Counted from the first letter of the stretch, positions 1 through 8,005 are shown. The stretch is DNA of 64,000 nucleotides from Pseudarthrobacter sp. NIBRBAC000502772 (GCF_006517235.1 NZ_CP041188.1:4154001-4218000), one strand, 5' to 3'. Notes: generated by a model not told the origin, from the sequence alone. A program made the numbers and translations.

Positions 1-257
1 CAGTCCGGACCGCCTTCGCCGGAGACGTAGATTTTCGCGCCTGTGGCGGCGGCGAGTTCGCGGGTGCCGGACAGGTAGTCGGCGTGGATGTGGGTTTCGG
101 TGACCGCCACGATCTTCATGCCGTTCTTCTTCGCCAGATCCTGGTAGACCGCGATGTCCCGGCGGCCGTCAACCACCACTGCGGTTCCGTTGGCCTGGCA
201 GCCGACCAGGTAGCTGGCCTGGGCGAGGTCTTCGTCGTAAATGCGCTCGATAAGCAT
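1..257 (-). CDS. MBL-fold metallo-hydrolase, persulfide dioxygenase-like (partial)
   Basis: The N-terminal 85 residues of a metallo-beta-lactamase-fold protein are present; the rest lies beyond the window edge. The HxHxD metal-binding motif is visible as [10 protein letters not shown] at residues 55-64, after the typical opening strand and a hydrophobic AVVVD segment. Proteins of this type next to rhodanese genes are usually persulfide dioxygenases or related glyoxalase-II-like hydrolases that oxidise glutathione- or thiol-bound persulfide. The exact substrate cannot be told from this fragment. It is the last gene seen in the sulfur operon. An operator-like palindrome at 311-326 lies 54 bp upstream of the start, which suggests that this gene can be separately controlled by the CstR-type repressor. 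Confidence 0.85.
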   Translation of the reverse strand, partial: MLIERIYDEDLAQASYLVGCQANGTAVVVDGRRDIAVYQDLAKKNGMKIVAVTETHIHADYLSGTRELAAATGAKIYVSGEGGPD

Positions 258-310
258 TGGTGCTCTCCTTCATGAGGGGAAGTTTCGTGTCTGTTCCTGC
301 ATCAATTCTA

Positions 311-326
311 ATACCCCTGGGGGTAT
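311..326. promoter_or_regulatory. CstR/CsoR-type operator upstream of the MBL gene
   Basis: ATACCCCTGGGGGTAT is a near-perfect 16-bp inverted repeat with G/C-rich inner arms and ATAC/GTAT ends. It matches the operators in front of the cstR-like gene at 3053-3068 and 3074-3089. CsoR/CstR-family repressors are known to bind such G-tract palindromes. It sits between the thioredoxin gene and the MBL gene, so it probably gives the MBL gene its own repressible promoter. Confidence 0.75.
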
Positions 327-366
327 CCCGCAATGCTGGGTGTAGCAGCTGTCTTTCGTTGGGATG

Positions 367-729
367 TTAGGGGTGGTGCTGCGCTGAGTCGGCACGGAGC
401 TTGTCCATGTCCAGGTTCTTTACGCCCAGAATGACTTCTTCGAGTCCGGTGGAGTTGAGCGCTCCGGGCTGGGAGAAGACCAGGGTTTTGTCCTTGAAAG
501 CCATCAGGGTAGGGATGGAGGTGATGCCGGCCGCGGCGGCGAGGGCCTGTTCGGCTTCGGTGTCGACCTTGGCGAAGGTGATGTCCGCGTGCCGTTCGGC
601 GGCGGCGCCGTAAGTGGGTGCGAACATGCGGCAGGGGCCACACCAGGCTGCCCAGAAATCAACGAAGACGATCTCGTTGTTCTCCAGGGTTTCGGCGAAG
701 TTCTGTTCAGTGATGTCGATGGTTGCCAT
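367..729 (-). CDS. trxA: thioredoxin
   Basis: A 120-residue cytoplasmic thioredoxin with the classical WCGPC redox motif at residues 29-33 and the conserved IPT cis-proline segment (TSIPTLMAF) near residue 74. It reduces protein disulfides. In this setting, between persulfide-handling genes, it likely reduces protein or low-molecular-weight persulfides, releasing sulfide. It has no signal peptide. It lies downstream of the two small rhodaneses on the same strand, probably in one transcription unit. Confidence 0.93.
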   Translation of the reverse strand: MATIDITEQNFAETLENNEIVFVDFWAAWCGPCRMFAPTYGAAAERHADITFAKVDTEAEQALAAAAGITSIPTLMAFKDKTLVFSQPGALNSTGLEEVILGVKNLDMDKLRADSAQHHP

Positions 730-786
730 GACCAGTTCGTGTCCTTCCGGTGTCCTCTAACGCGGGTATATGGTCCTGACCGGTGG

Positions 787-1083
787 TCAGGTGGTGGGGA
801 GGCCTGCGCGGTTCCAGGCGATCATGCCGCCGGCCATGGTGTCGGCGGTGAAGCCGGCCCCGTTGAGTGCGTCTGCGACGCGGGCGGACCGGTTGCCGCT
901 GCGGCAGACAGCGATGACGGGGACTGCGGGGTCCAGCTCGGACAGTCGTGCCTGCAGCTGCCCCATGGGGATGTGCAGTGCTCCCGGAATCATGCCTTCG
1001 GCGACCTCGAAGTCCTCGCGGACATCGAGGATCCGGTCAGTGGATCGGCGCTGGTCGGCTTCGTTGACGGTGATTTCAGTCAT
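787..1083 (-). CDS. single-domain rhodanese-like sulfurtransferase
   Basis: A 98-residue rhodanese domain. The active-site loop reads CRSGNRS with the persulfide-forming cysteine at residue 60; LDVREDFE near residues 19-26 is the usual rhodanese start motif. Small proteins of this kind carry sulfane sulfur between thiols. It belongs to a run of three rhodaneses in the locus, which points to persulfide relay rather than cyanide detoxification. Confidence 0.9.
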   Translation of the reverse strand: MTEITVNEADQRRSTDRILDVREDFEVAEGMIPGALHIPMGQLQARLSELDPAVPVIAVCRSGNRSARVADALNGAGFTADTMAGGMIAWNRAGLPTT

Positions 1084-1115
1084 CGGTTTCTCCTTCGGAT
1101 AATTGGGTGTTGTCC

Positions 1116-1457
1116 TTAGCGGACGGGTTCGCCGGCCTGGCGCCAGGCGACCATGCCGCCGCGCAGGGAATATGCCTCGTAGCCCTTTTCAGCAAGCAGG
1201 CGGGCGGCGGAAGCGGATCGGATCCCGGACTGGCACATGGCGATCACGGGCCGGGTCTTCTGGACTCCGGTGGTGCTGGTCTGGAGCCTGTCCAGCGGGA
1301 CATGGCTGGCCTGCGGGGCCCGTCCGGAGCGCCATTCCTGGACGGTGCGAACGTCGATCAGGGCGGCGCCTGAGGCCAGGAGTTCCTTCGCCTCAGCGAC
1401 GGATACCGTCTTGTACGGCTTGCTGAATGCCTTCTTCAGGGAGCTGATGAGGCCCAT
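1116..1457 (-). CDS. single-domain rhodanese-like sulfurtransferase
   Basis: A 113-residue rhodanese domain with active-site loop CQSGIRS (cysteine at about residue 75) and the LIDVRTVQEW motif near residue 33. The start at 1457 was chosen because the MGLISSLKK beginning is typical and an AAGGAGAAC ribosome-binding site precedes it; a longer reading frame upstream has arginine-rich, non-conserved sequence and overlaps the exporter gene. It is a likely partner of the TauE/SafE exporter immediately upstream. Confidence 0.9.
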   Translation of the reverse strand: MGLISSLKKAFSKPYKTVSVAEAKELLASGAALIDVRTVQEWRSGRAPQASHVPLDRLQTSTTGVQKTRPVIAMCQSGIRSASAARLLAEKGYEAYSLRGGMVAWRQAGEPVR

Positions 1458-1489
1458 GATGTTCTCCTTGCTTGGGGTGATGGTGGGGT

Positions 1490-2389
1490 TCAGGCGGGGG
1501 AGGGAACGTTTCGACGCCGGCCGCTGCGGTTGCGCAGGGGGCAGGAGCTGATGAAGAACCAGCAGACGCCGGCGGTCGCTGCCGTCAGGGCTGCGACGCC
1601 GGCGGTGACGAACCACCTCAGGTCGGCTGGGGCCTGCTGGACAAGGACGAAGGTTCCCATCGCGAGGACAAACCAGCCGAAGGCCTTCCGCAGCGCAGCT
1701 TCCGGGATACGTCCGGCCAGCTTGGAGCCGGCAAGGGTACCGACGATGGCAGCAGCAGTCACGCCGAGGGTAATGCCCCAGTCCAGCTGCACGGTGGTGA
1801 GGTATCCGGCGAGCCCCGCGAAGGACTTCATGGCGATGACTACCAGCGACGTGCCGACGGCAACTGACATCGGCAGGCCGCCCAGGAGTGCCAGGGCCGG
1901 GACCACAAGGAATCCGCCGCCCGCGCCGACCAGGCCGGTCACGAGCCCGACGACGGCCCCGTCCAGCAGCACCCTGCCCAGGGGTAGTTCATGCTTGACC
2001 GGCGTGGCGCCGTCGTCGGACTTTTTCTTCCGGCCGCGAAGCATGGCTACGGACGTGGCCACCATCATGACCGCAAAGGCGATGAGCAGGACCTGGCCCG
2101 GGATATGTCCGCCCAGGAGGCCGCCGACGAACGCGCCCGCCATCCCGGCTGCGCCGAAGATCAGGCCCGTCCGCCACATCACCCTGCCCCTGCGGGCGTG
2201 GCTGAGCACGCTGACAGCGGAGGTGACGCCGACGACGAAGAGCGAAGCGGCGATGGCTTCCTTGGCATCGAACCCGGCCACGTAGACCAGGATCGGGACA
2301 GTCAGGATCGATCCGCCGCCGCCCAGGACGCCGAGGGAGAGCCCGATCACTACAGACAGGGCAAGGACCAGGATCAGGGTGGCGGTCAT
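1490..2389 (-). CDS. TauE/SafE family sulfite/organosulfur exporter
   Basis: A 299-residue integral membrane protein with about eight hydrophobic segments and the glycine-rich repeated signatures of the family (LGGGGSILTVPILV near the N-terminus and GAGGGFLVVPALALLG in the second half, an internal duplication). TauE/SafE proteins export sulfite, sulfoacetate or related anions. Within a persulfide-oxidation operon the expected cargo is sulfite or thiosulfate formed from persulfide. Its start overlaps the end of the upstream rhodanese gene by 4 bp (ATGA), so translation is probably coupled. Confidence 0.92.
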   Translation of the reverse strand: MTATLILVLALSVVIGLSLGVLGGGGSILTVPILVYVAGFDAKEAIAASLFVVGVTSAVSVLSHARRGRVMWRTGLIFGAAGMAGAFVGGLLGGHIPGQVLLIAFAVMMVATSVAMLRGRKKKSDDGATPVKHELPLGRVLLDGAVVGLVTGLVGAGGGFLVVPALALLGGLPMSVAVGTSLVVIAMKSFAGLAGYLTTVQLDWGITLGVTAAAIVGTLAGSKLAGRIPEAALRKAFGWFVLAMGTFVLVQQAPADLRWFVTAGVAALTAATAGVCWFFISSCPLRNRSGRRRNVPSPA

Positions 2390-3006
2390 GAGGCCTTGAC
2401 CTCTTCCTGGGCGTCAGCGACAGGAAGGGTCAGGATGGCACTTTCGCGGGTGGGTTCCTTGGCGGCCTTGTTCCATGGCATCGCCGAGATGGCCTGGCCC
2501 ATGGCACAGGTGTTGGTGGCCGCGGAGAAGGTCAGGCCTGCCCCGATGATGCCGGCAAGCATCCGGATCCTCGGCGAAACGAATTTGCCGCCGGCCAGGC
2601 CCAGAACCACCAGGGACCCGGCGGCGAATCGGACCTGCCGCTCCAGGTCCCAACGGTCCTTGCCCTTGACCACGTCGCCACCACTCGCCGCGAAGCCGGG
2701 GACGCCGCCGGTCAGGACGTAGGCCATATCGATGCCGGAACCGGCGAGGCGCTGACGCGCCTGCTCGGCGCGGGCGCCGGACTGACAGACCAGGACGACC
2801 CGGCTGCCCAGGCGGTCGGCCAGTTCGTCAGTGTGTTCGGACAGCAGCGGCAGTGGAACGTTGTAGGAGCCGCGGATGTGCATCGACTCGAACTCAGCGG
2901 CAGAGCGCACGTCGATAACCACAAGGTCCTGATGATCGGAGATCCAGCTGCGCAAGGACTCCGGCGCCAGGGCGGTAATGGCGATGGATGGAGAAAGGGA
3001 AGTCAT
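2386..3006 (-). CDS. rhodanese fused to a DUF2892-type membrane domain
   Basis: A 206-residue protein with an N-terminal rhodanese domain (active loop CQSGARA, cysteine at about residue 74) and a C-terminal hydrophobic hairpin (about residues 128-180) ending in a Cys-containing TNTCAMGQ segment. This matches the YgaP-like rhodanese/DUF2892 architecture, which places sulfur transfer at the cytoplasmic membrane. It is the first gene of the operon and starts just downstream of the operator array. The start at 3006 was preferred because a longer frame would run through the operators and the divergent gene. Confidence 0.9.
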   Translation of the reverse strand: MTSLSPSIAITALAPESLRSWISDHQDLVVIDVRSAAEFESMHIRGSYNVPLPLLSEHTDELADRLGSRVVLVCQSGARAEQARQRLAGSGIDMAYVLTGGVPGFAASGGDVVKGKDRWDLERQVRFAAGSLVVLGLAGGKFVSPRIRMLAGIIGAGLTFSAATNTCAMGQAISAMPWNKAAKEPTRESAILTLPVADAQEEVKAS

Positions 3007-3031
3007 GGGGGCCTCTCGAAGGGGTTGGTGG

Positions 3032-3089
3032 ATACCCCACCCAGTATTACAGATACCCATGGGGGTATGCAAAACACCCCATGGGGTAT
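3032..3089. promoter_or_regulatory. Operator array between the sulfur operon and the cstR-like gene
   Basis: Three 16-bp ATAC/GTAT-type palindromes begin at 3032 (degenerate: ATACCCCACCCAGTAT), 3053 (ATACCCATGGGGGTAT) and 3074 (ACACCCCATGGGGTAT). Each start is exactly 21 bp from the next, about two turns of DNA, so the sites fall on the same helical face. They occupy the divergent promoter region, consistent with autoregulated repression in both directions. Confidence 0.8.
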
Positions 3090-3127
3090 ATAGTTGGTGG
3101 CAAGACGCCCACTCTTTTGGAGACTTC

Positions 3128-3385
3128 ATGCAACTCGATCCGACTGAACTGACCCCGGTGGTCAACCGCCTCAAGCGCGCCCAGGGCCAGCTCGCAGCTG
3201 TCACGCGCATGCTGGAGGAGGGCAGGGACTGCAAGGACATCGTCACGCAGTTGGCTGCCGTCTCGAAGGCCCTGGACAGGGCCGGGTTCGCCATCATCGC
3301 CAGCGGCCTTGAGCAGTGCATCGTCCGTGAAGACACCACCATGGACAAAAAAGAACTCGAAAAGCTCTTCCTCTCCCTCGCCTGA
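3128..3385 (+). CDS. cstR: CstR-like persulfide-sensing repressor (CsoR/DUF156 family)
   Basis: An 85-residue all-helical repressor of the CsoR family. It keeps two conserved cysteines, C35 and C64. The position four residues before the second cysteine, where Cu-sensing CsoR has a histidine, is glycine (ASGLEQC). Two Cys without the His is the CstR pattern, which senses persulfide by forming di- or trisulfide bridges rather than binding copper. Its divergence from a rhodanese/exporter operon supports this. The start at 3128 was chosen because an in-frame upstream extension reads through the operator array and is not family-like. Confidence 0.88.
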   Translation: MQLDPTELTPVVNRLKRAQGQLAAVTRMLEEGRDCKDIVTQLAAVSKALDRAGFAIIASGLEQCIVREDTTMDKKELEKLFLSLA

Positions 3386-3408
3386 AAAGCAGGGACCTCA
3401 GACCCCGT

Positions 3409-3439
3409 GCCGGGGCAGGTTCCCCCAAACTGCCCCGGC
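3409..3439. terminator. GC-rich hairpin after cstR
   Basis: GCCGGGGCAG (3409-3418) pairs perfectly with CTGCCCCGGC (3430-3439) around an 11-nt loop, 24 bp past the cstR stop codon. There is no clear U-tract, so it may attenuate rather than fully end transcription before the DUF302 gene. Confidence 0.6.
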
Positions 3440-3493
3440 GGGGCCCCCACCCCGAACCGGCCGTATCTGTAACGACATATGAGGAGCAGGCCC

Positions 3494-3919
3494 ATGAGCT
3501 ATACCCACACTGTTACCGTCCCGCTGTCCTGGGAGGATGCTGTCCAGCGCACCCGCGAGGCGCTCGGTGAACAAGGCTTTGGCATACTGACGGAAATCGA
3601 CGTCCGCTCCACGTTTGAAGCCAAACTCGGCACCGAGGCCGCCGACGCCATCGGCGACTATGTAATCCTCGGCGCCTGCAACCCCACCCTGGCGAGCCGC
3701 GCCCTCGCAGCCGAGCCGGAACTCGGTGCGCTGCTTCCATGCAATGTCGTTGTCAGACGAGGCAAGAACGCGCTCGAAACCACCATCGACGCCATCGACC
3801 CACAAACCATGGTCCAGCTCAGCGACAGCCCGGCCGTCCGGGAGGTCGCGGACGAAGCCGACGCCCGACTTCGCAAAGCCCTCGCCGGGCTCAGCGATGC
3901 TAAAGACATCTCCAACTGA
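3494..3919 (+). CDS. DUF302 domain protein
   Basis: A 141-residue soluble protein covering one DUF302 domain; the stretch GACNPTLASRAL and the LLPCNVVV motif with a conserved cysteine are typical. The family has no settled biochemical role but is common beside sulfur-oxidation and persulfide genes in bacteria. The start at 3494 is preferred over a methionine 15 bp upstream because AGGAG lies 7 bp before it. It follows cstR on the same strand, with a hairpin in between. Confidence 0.85.
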   Translation: MSYTHTVTVPLSWEDAVQRTREALGEQGFGILTEIDVRSTFEAKLGTEAADAIGDYVILGACNPTLASRALAAEPELGALLPCNVVVRRGKNALETTIDAIDPQTMVQLSDSPAVREVADEADARLRKALAGLSDAKDISN

Positions 3920-4050
3920 CCAAAGTGTAGGCACTTGCAAAATGCAGAGAAGCCTGTGCCCGGGTTGAGCCTGGCCAGATAAGCCAGGTGATGGGGCGCG
4001 GGCCTACGTAACTTCGCGTCGAGGCAAATTCCCGGGTCGCCCAGTGCCAC

Positions 4051-5526
4051 CTATATGTCGGCGAGGATGGACGTCGGATTCTCAATCGCATCGGCTACGA
4101 AACGCAGGAACCCGGCTGCTGTGCCGCCGTCGCACACGCGGTGATCGAACGTGAGCGTCAGTTCGGTGACCTTGCGGACCGCAAGATCCCCGTCCACCAC
4201 CCACGGCTTGTCAATGATCCGGCCAACTCCAAGGATCGCCACCTCGGGGTGGTTGATGATGGCTGCGGAACCGTCCACCCCGAAAACGCCGTAGTTGTTC
4301 AGCGTGAACGTGCCGCTGCCCAACTGCTCCGGCGTCGCTTTGCCCTCGCGTACGACGGCGGTGAGCCGGCGGATCTCCGCGTCCAGTTCGCGGGCACTGA
4401 GTTTGTCCGCGTTGCGGATCGAGGGGACCATCAGTCCGCGGTCCGTCTGGGCCGCGAAGCCCAGGTTGATGCCGGCAAAGCCAGCGATCTCCTGGGCGCC
4501 ATCGGCTGCCGTTTCGATGCGGGTGTTCAGCTCCGGGAATCGTTTTAACCCGGCAGTGACAAAACGCGCGATGAATGCGAGGAGCCCCGGCGTATTGTGC
4601 GGATCGGACTTCTTGAGGCCTGCCCGGAGTCCCACCAGCGCCGTAGCATCCACGTCAACCCAGACGGTGGCCTCGGGGATCTCCGCACGGCTGCGGGACA
4701 TGTTGGCGGCAACGGCCTTGCGGACACCCTTGACGGGTGTCCGGGAGGAGATGCCCAGACCTGTGCGGGTGTCAACGCCGCCGTTGGTTGAGCCTGTCGA
4801 AACCTCCGGTGATCGAGCCTGTCGAGATTCCGGGCGTTCGGTGGTTGAGCCTGCCGAAACCGCAGCCTCCGGGCTCGCCTCAACCATCGGATGGATCACC
4901 GCTTCAACATCCCTGCGCATGATCAGCCCACTGTCCCCGGACCCGTGGATGTTGCCCAGGTCCACGCCGTGCTCCCGTGCCATGCGCCGGACGAGCGGTG
5001 AAATGACGGCGCCGAGCTTGCCCGGAACGCGCGTCCGGAGGAGCGAGATGTCCACCTCCGGGATTTCGACGGGCTTAATCACCGAAGCGACTGCCCGCGG
5101 AGTCCTGGTTCGACGGGCAGCGCCGCTGCCGCCGGGAGTGCCGTAGCCGATCAGCACGTTTCCGGACCCGGCCTTCTCCTCCTCGCGGTACGTATCCGCT
5201 GCACCGGTTTCGGCGGGCTTGGTTTCGACAGGCTCAACCACCGGGGCAGGCTCAACCACCGAGGCAGGCTCAACCACCGAGCCCACCGGAAGCACCGAGA
5301 TCAGCGGCTTGCCCACATCCAGCGTCTGGCCGGGCTCGCCGTGGAGCACCGTCACAGTGCCGGCGTACGGGGACGGGACTTCCACCATGGACTTGGCCGT
5401 CTCCACTTCGGCGATGGGCTGGTCCACACGGATCTCATCGCCCACGGACACGAGCCAGTTGACCAGTTCGGCTTCGGTCAGGCCTTCGCCGAGGTCGGGC
5501 AGCAGGAATACTTTCGGTTCACTCAT
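4051..5526 (-). CDS. bkdC: 2-oxo acid dehydrogenase E2 (dihydrolipoamide acyltransferase)
   Basis: A 491-residue E2. Residues 1-75 form a lipoyl domain with the lipoyl-lysine motif ETAKSMVEV. A long linker follows, then the E3/E1-binding domain (SPLVRRMAREHGVDL near residue 180) and the catalytic domain ending in the DHRVCDGG active-site motif. It transfers the acyl group from E1 to CoA. The linkers contain in-frame copies of a genomic repeat, read as VVEPVETK and VVEPAS. The start at 5526 lies two bases after the E1 beta stop codon with GGGAG upstream. Substrate is probably branched-chain 2-oxo acids, given the Lrp-type neighbour; pyruvate cannot be excluded. Confidence 0.93.
   Translation of the reverse strand: MSEPKVFLLPDLGEGLTEAELVNWLVSVGDEIRVDQPIAEVETAKSMVEVPSPYAGTVTVLHGEPGQTLDVGKPLISVLPVGSVVEPASVVEPAPVVEPVETKPAETGAADTYREEEKAGSGNVLIGYGTPGGSGAARRTRTPRAVASVIKPVEIPEVDISLLRTRVPGKLGAVISPLVRRMAREHGVDLGNIHGSGDSGLIMRRDVEAVIHPMVEASPEAAVSAGSTTERPESRQARSPEVSTGSTNGGVDTRTGLGISSRTPVKGVRKAVAANMSRSRAEIPEATVWVDVDATALVGLRAGLKKSDPHNTPGLLAFIARFVTAGLKRFPELNTRIETAADGAQEIAGFAGINLGFAAQTDRGLMVPSIRNADKLSARELDAEIRRLTAVVREGKATPEQLGSGTFTLNNYGVFGVDGSAAIINHPEVAILGVGRIIDKPWVVDGDLAVRKVTELTLTFDHRVCDGGTAAGFLRFVADAIENPTSILADI
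4786..4861. repeat. Three GAGCCTGTCGA-type repeats inside the E2 linker
   Basis: Copies of the genomic repeat GGTTGAGCCTGTCGAAACC lie at about 4786-4804, 4808-4831 and 4840-4861 within the E2 reading frame. They keep the frame open and encode low-complexity linker between the E3-binding and catalytic domains. Confidence 0.85.
5221..5280. repeat. Tandem repeat units in the first E2 linker
   Basis: One full GGTTTCGACAGGCTCAACCA-type unit at 5221-5242 is followed by two shortened units (GGCAGGCTCAACCACCG) at about 5246-5280. On the coding strand they encode the VVEP repeats just after the lipoyl domain. Confidence 0.85.
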
Positions 5527-5528
5527 GG

Positions 5529-6641
5529 TCAGTTCTCCCACTGGAGGTCGTCTACGGCGTCGAGGATGCGGTCCACGCCGGGCAGGTAGTAGTGCTCGAG
5601 CTTCGGTGCGGGGTACGGGACGTCAAATCCCGTCACGCGGCGGATGGGGGCGGCGAGGTAGTGGAAGCAGCGTTCCTGGACCCGCGCCACAATCTCGGAG
5701 GACACGGACGCGAAGCCGTGCGCTTCTGCGATGACCACGGCCCGGCCGGTCTTGCGGACGGAGGCGCACACGGTCTCATCGTCAAAGGGCACGATGGAGC
5801 GGACGTCGATGACTTCCAGCGAGCGCCCCTCCTCCGCGGCGGCGGCGGCGGCCGCCAGCGCCGTGGGCACGGACGGTCCGTAGGCGATGAGCGTCGCGTC
5901 GGTCCCGGGACGGGCGACGGCGGCACGGCCTTCCGAGGACGTCCCGGCTGCGGTGTTGGCCAAGTGCTGCGCCCGGAGACCCTCCAGGTCCACCATGTCC
6001 TTGGACCAGTAGAGCTTCTTTGGCTCCATAAACATGACGGGGTCGTCCGAATCGATGGCTTCGCGGAGCATCCGGTACGAGTCGGCCACGGTGGCTGGGG
6101 TGAACACCTTCAGGCCCGCGGTGTGGGCGTAGTAGGACTCGGAGGAGTCGCAGTGGTGCTCCACTCCCCCGATGCCGCCGGCGTAGGGAACCCGGATCAC
6201 CATGGGCAGCTTTACGGTGCCCCTGGTGCGGTTGTGCATCTTGGCCACGTGGCTGACGATTTGCTGGAACGCCGGATACGCGAACGCATCGAACTGCATC
6301 TCCACCACCGGCCGCATCCCGTTCATGGCCATCCCCACAGCCATGCCCACAATGCCGGACTCGGCCAGCGGGGTGTCGAAGCAGCGCTGCTCCCCGAAGG
6401 TCTTGGTGAGGCCGTCCGTGATGCGGAAGACCCCGCCGAGGAGGCCCACGTCCTCGCCGAAGACCAGGACGGACGGGTCGGCGTGCATCGCATCAGCCAA
6501 AGCGGTGTTGAGGGCCTTGGCCATGGTGACGGCCTGCGGTCCGGAAGCTTCAGCCACAGAAGCGGCGGACGCTGCCGCACGGGCAGTTGCCGCGCTGACG
6601 TTGCCGTTCGCCTCGGATGAGGTGGTGATGGTCGGACTCAT
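5529..6641 (-). CDS. bkdB: 2-oxo acid dehydrogenase E1 component, beta subunit
   Basis: A 370-residue transketolase-like E1 beta with GEDVGLLGGVFR, FDTPLAESGIVGMAVGMA and the C-terminal transketolase domain. With E1 alpha it decarboxylates a 2-oxo acid using thiamine diphosphate. The first 40 residues are Ala/Ser-rich and not conserved; an internal methionine (about residue 40, MAKALNTAL) could be the true start, but the upstream ATG overlaps the E1 alpha stop by 4 bp (ATGA), which supports it. It lies between E1 alpha and E2 in one operon. Confidence 0.93.
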   Translation of the reverse strand: MSPTITTSSEANGNVSAATARAAASAASVAEASGPQAVTMAKALNTALADAMHADPSVLVFGEDVGLLGGVFRITDGLTKTFGEQRCFDTPLAESGIVGMAVGMAMNGMRPVVEMQFDAFAYPAFQQIVSHVAKMHNRTRGTVKLPMVIRVPYAGGIGGVEHHCDSSESYYAHTAGLKVFTPATVADSYRMLREAIDSDDPVMFMEPKKLYWSKDMVDLEGLRAQHLANTAAGTSSEGRAAVARPGTDATLIAYGPSVPTALAAAAAAAEEGRSLEVIDVRSIVPFDDETVCASVRKTGRAVVIAEAHGFASVSSEIVARVQERCFHYLAAPIRRVTGFDVPYPAPKLEHYYLPGVDRILDAVDDLQWEN

Positions 6642-7855
6642 TTCGGCGACTCCTCAGACGACGCTTCGCGGGCAAGTTCGTCGGCCAGCATGGCGGCCTG
6701 TTCCTTCAGCTGTGGTGTGGGCACCGAGAACACGTGCCGGAAGAGTTCCTGGGGGTCCACCGGAACGTCCTCGCCCAGGCCGTCCCGAAGTTGAGTGGCA
6801 ACGTCCTCAGCGTGAGCAGCGATCCGCGCGGCGCCGTCGTCGTCCAGCAGTCCGCGCCCGGTGAGGTACGTCTTCATCCGGCTGATGGGATCCTTGGCCT
6901 GCCACTCGGCCACCTCGCTGTCCTGCCGGTAGCGGGTGGCATCGTCGGCGTTGGTGTGTGCCTGCATCCGGTACGTGTGAGCCTCCACGAGGAGCGGCCC
7001 GGAACCTTCCCGTGCGAGCTTCACTGCGCGGTCCAGCACGGCGAGGAGGGCCACCACGTCGTTGCCGTCCACGCGTTCGCCGGCCATGCCGTAGCCCACG
7101 GCCTTGTGGGCGAGCGACGGCGCCACGGACTGGTGCGCCAGCGGCACCGAGATGGCGTACTTGTTGTTCTGGACGAAGAAGACAACGGGCAGGTGGAAGA
7201 CGGCGGCGAAGTTCAGGGCCTCATGGAAGTCGCCTTCGCTGGTGGCGCCGTCCCCGCACATCGCCAGGACAACGGTGTCCTCGCCGCGGAGCTTTGCCGC
7301 GTGCGCAACTCCTACGCCATGGAGCAGCTGCGTGGTGAGCGGCGTGCACTGGATGCCCACCTTGTGCCGGGACGGATCGTAGCCGCTGTGCCAGTCACCG
7401 CGGAAGATGGTCATGGTCTCCACGGGATCAACCCCCCGGGCCATGACCGCCACGGCGTCCCGGTAGGTGGGGAACAGCCAGTCGCCGTCGGAAAGGCACA
7501 GTGCGGCTGCCACCTGGCAGGCTTCCTGGCCGTGGCTGGACGGGTACACGGCCATGCGGCCCTGGCGGACCAGGGCTGAGTTCTGGTCGTTGACGCGGCG
7601 TCCGACGACGAGCTGCTCGTAGGCAGCCAGCAGTTCCTCGTCGGCGGGCAGGGGGTACTCGTGGCCGGGTTCTGTGCCCTGCTCACTTTCTGCTTTGAGC
7701 CGTCCCTCCGGGTCCACCATCTGGATCTGGTGGCGGGCGGGCAGCATGTAGTCCTCCACCGTGATGCCGAACTTCCGCACCGCTTCGGATACTGCATCTT
7801 CTGCCGGCAAACGCTGGGCCTGGTCGGGCGCAGGGTGGTCCGCGGAGATCGTCAT
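6638..7855 (-). CDS. bkdA: 2-oxo acid dehydrogenase E1 component, alpha subunit
   Basis: A 405-residue thiamine-diphosphate enzyme. The TPP-binding signature starts at GDGATSEGDFHEALNF and ends with the NN of VQNNKYAIS, about 30 residues later. RQGRMAVYPSSHGQEA and the regulatory-loop region (AHTYRMQAHTNADDATRYR) are those of the family. It catalyses the first decarboxylation step. It heads the operon and faces a divergent Lrp/AsnC gene, an arrangement common for branched-chain 2-oxo acid dehydrogenases. Confidence 0.93.
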   Translation of the reverse strand: MTISADHPAPDQAQRLPAEDAVSEAVRKFGITVEDYMLPARHQIQMVDPEGRLKAESEQGTEPGHEYPLPADEELLAAYEQLVVGRRVNDQNSALVRQGRMAVYPSSHGQEACQVAAALCLSDGDWLFPTYRDAVAVMARGVDPVETMTIFRGDWHSGYDPSRHKVGIQCTPLTTQLLHGVGVAHAAKLRGEDTVVLAMCGDGATSEGDFHEALNFAAVFHLPVVFFVQNNKYAISVPLAHQSVAPSLAHKAVGYGMAGERVDGNDVVALLAVLDRAVKLAREGSGPLLVEAHTYRMQAHTNADDATRYRQDSEVAEWQAKDPISRMKTYLTGRGLLDDDGAARIAAHAEDVATQLRDGLGEDVPVDPQELFRHVFSVPTPQLKEQAAMLADELAREASSEESPK

Positions 7856-8005
7856 TGGTCCGTCCTTCTGTAGCCACTAGTCGGTTCCAGTATGGCCCTC
7901 GGGGAAGTTTCGTATCCAGTAGTTCGTCGAATCGTGGAAGGTTCCGCCGGATGGACCTACTCTGGAAGACGAATTGAAATGTGATCTGGACAACGAGCGG
8001 GAGCG

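Noticed and set aside
3970..3988. A terminator between the DUF302 and E2 genes
   Set aside because: CCTGGC/GCCAGG is only a 6-bp stem with a 7-base loop and no U-tract, too weak to call.
4295..5146. A long plus-strand frame opposite E2
   Set aside because: It follows the third-position GC pattern of the E2 gene and has no recognisable motif.
5221..5280. Possible CRISPR-like array
   Set aside because: Units are short, adjacent and lack unique spacers; they are copies of a dispersed repeat within a coding region.
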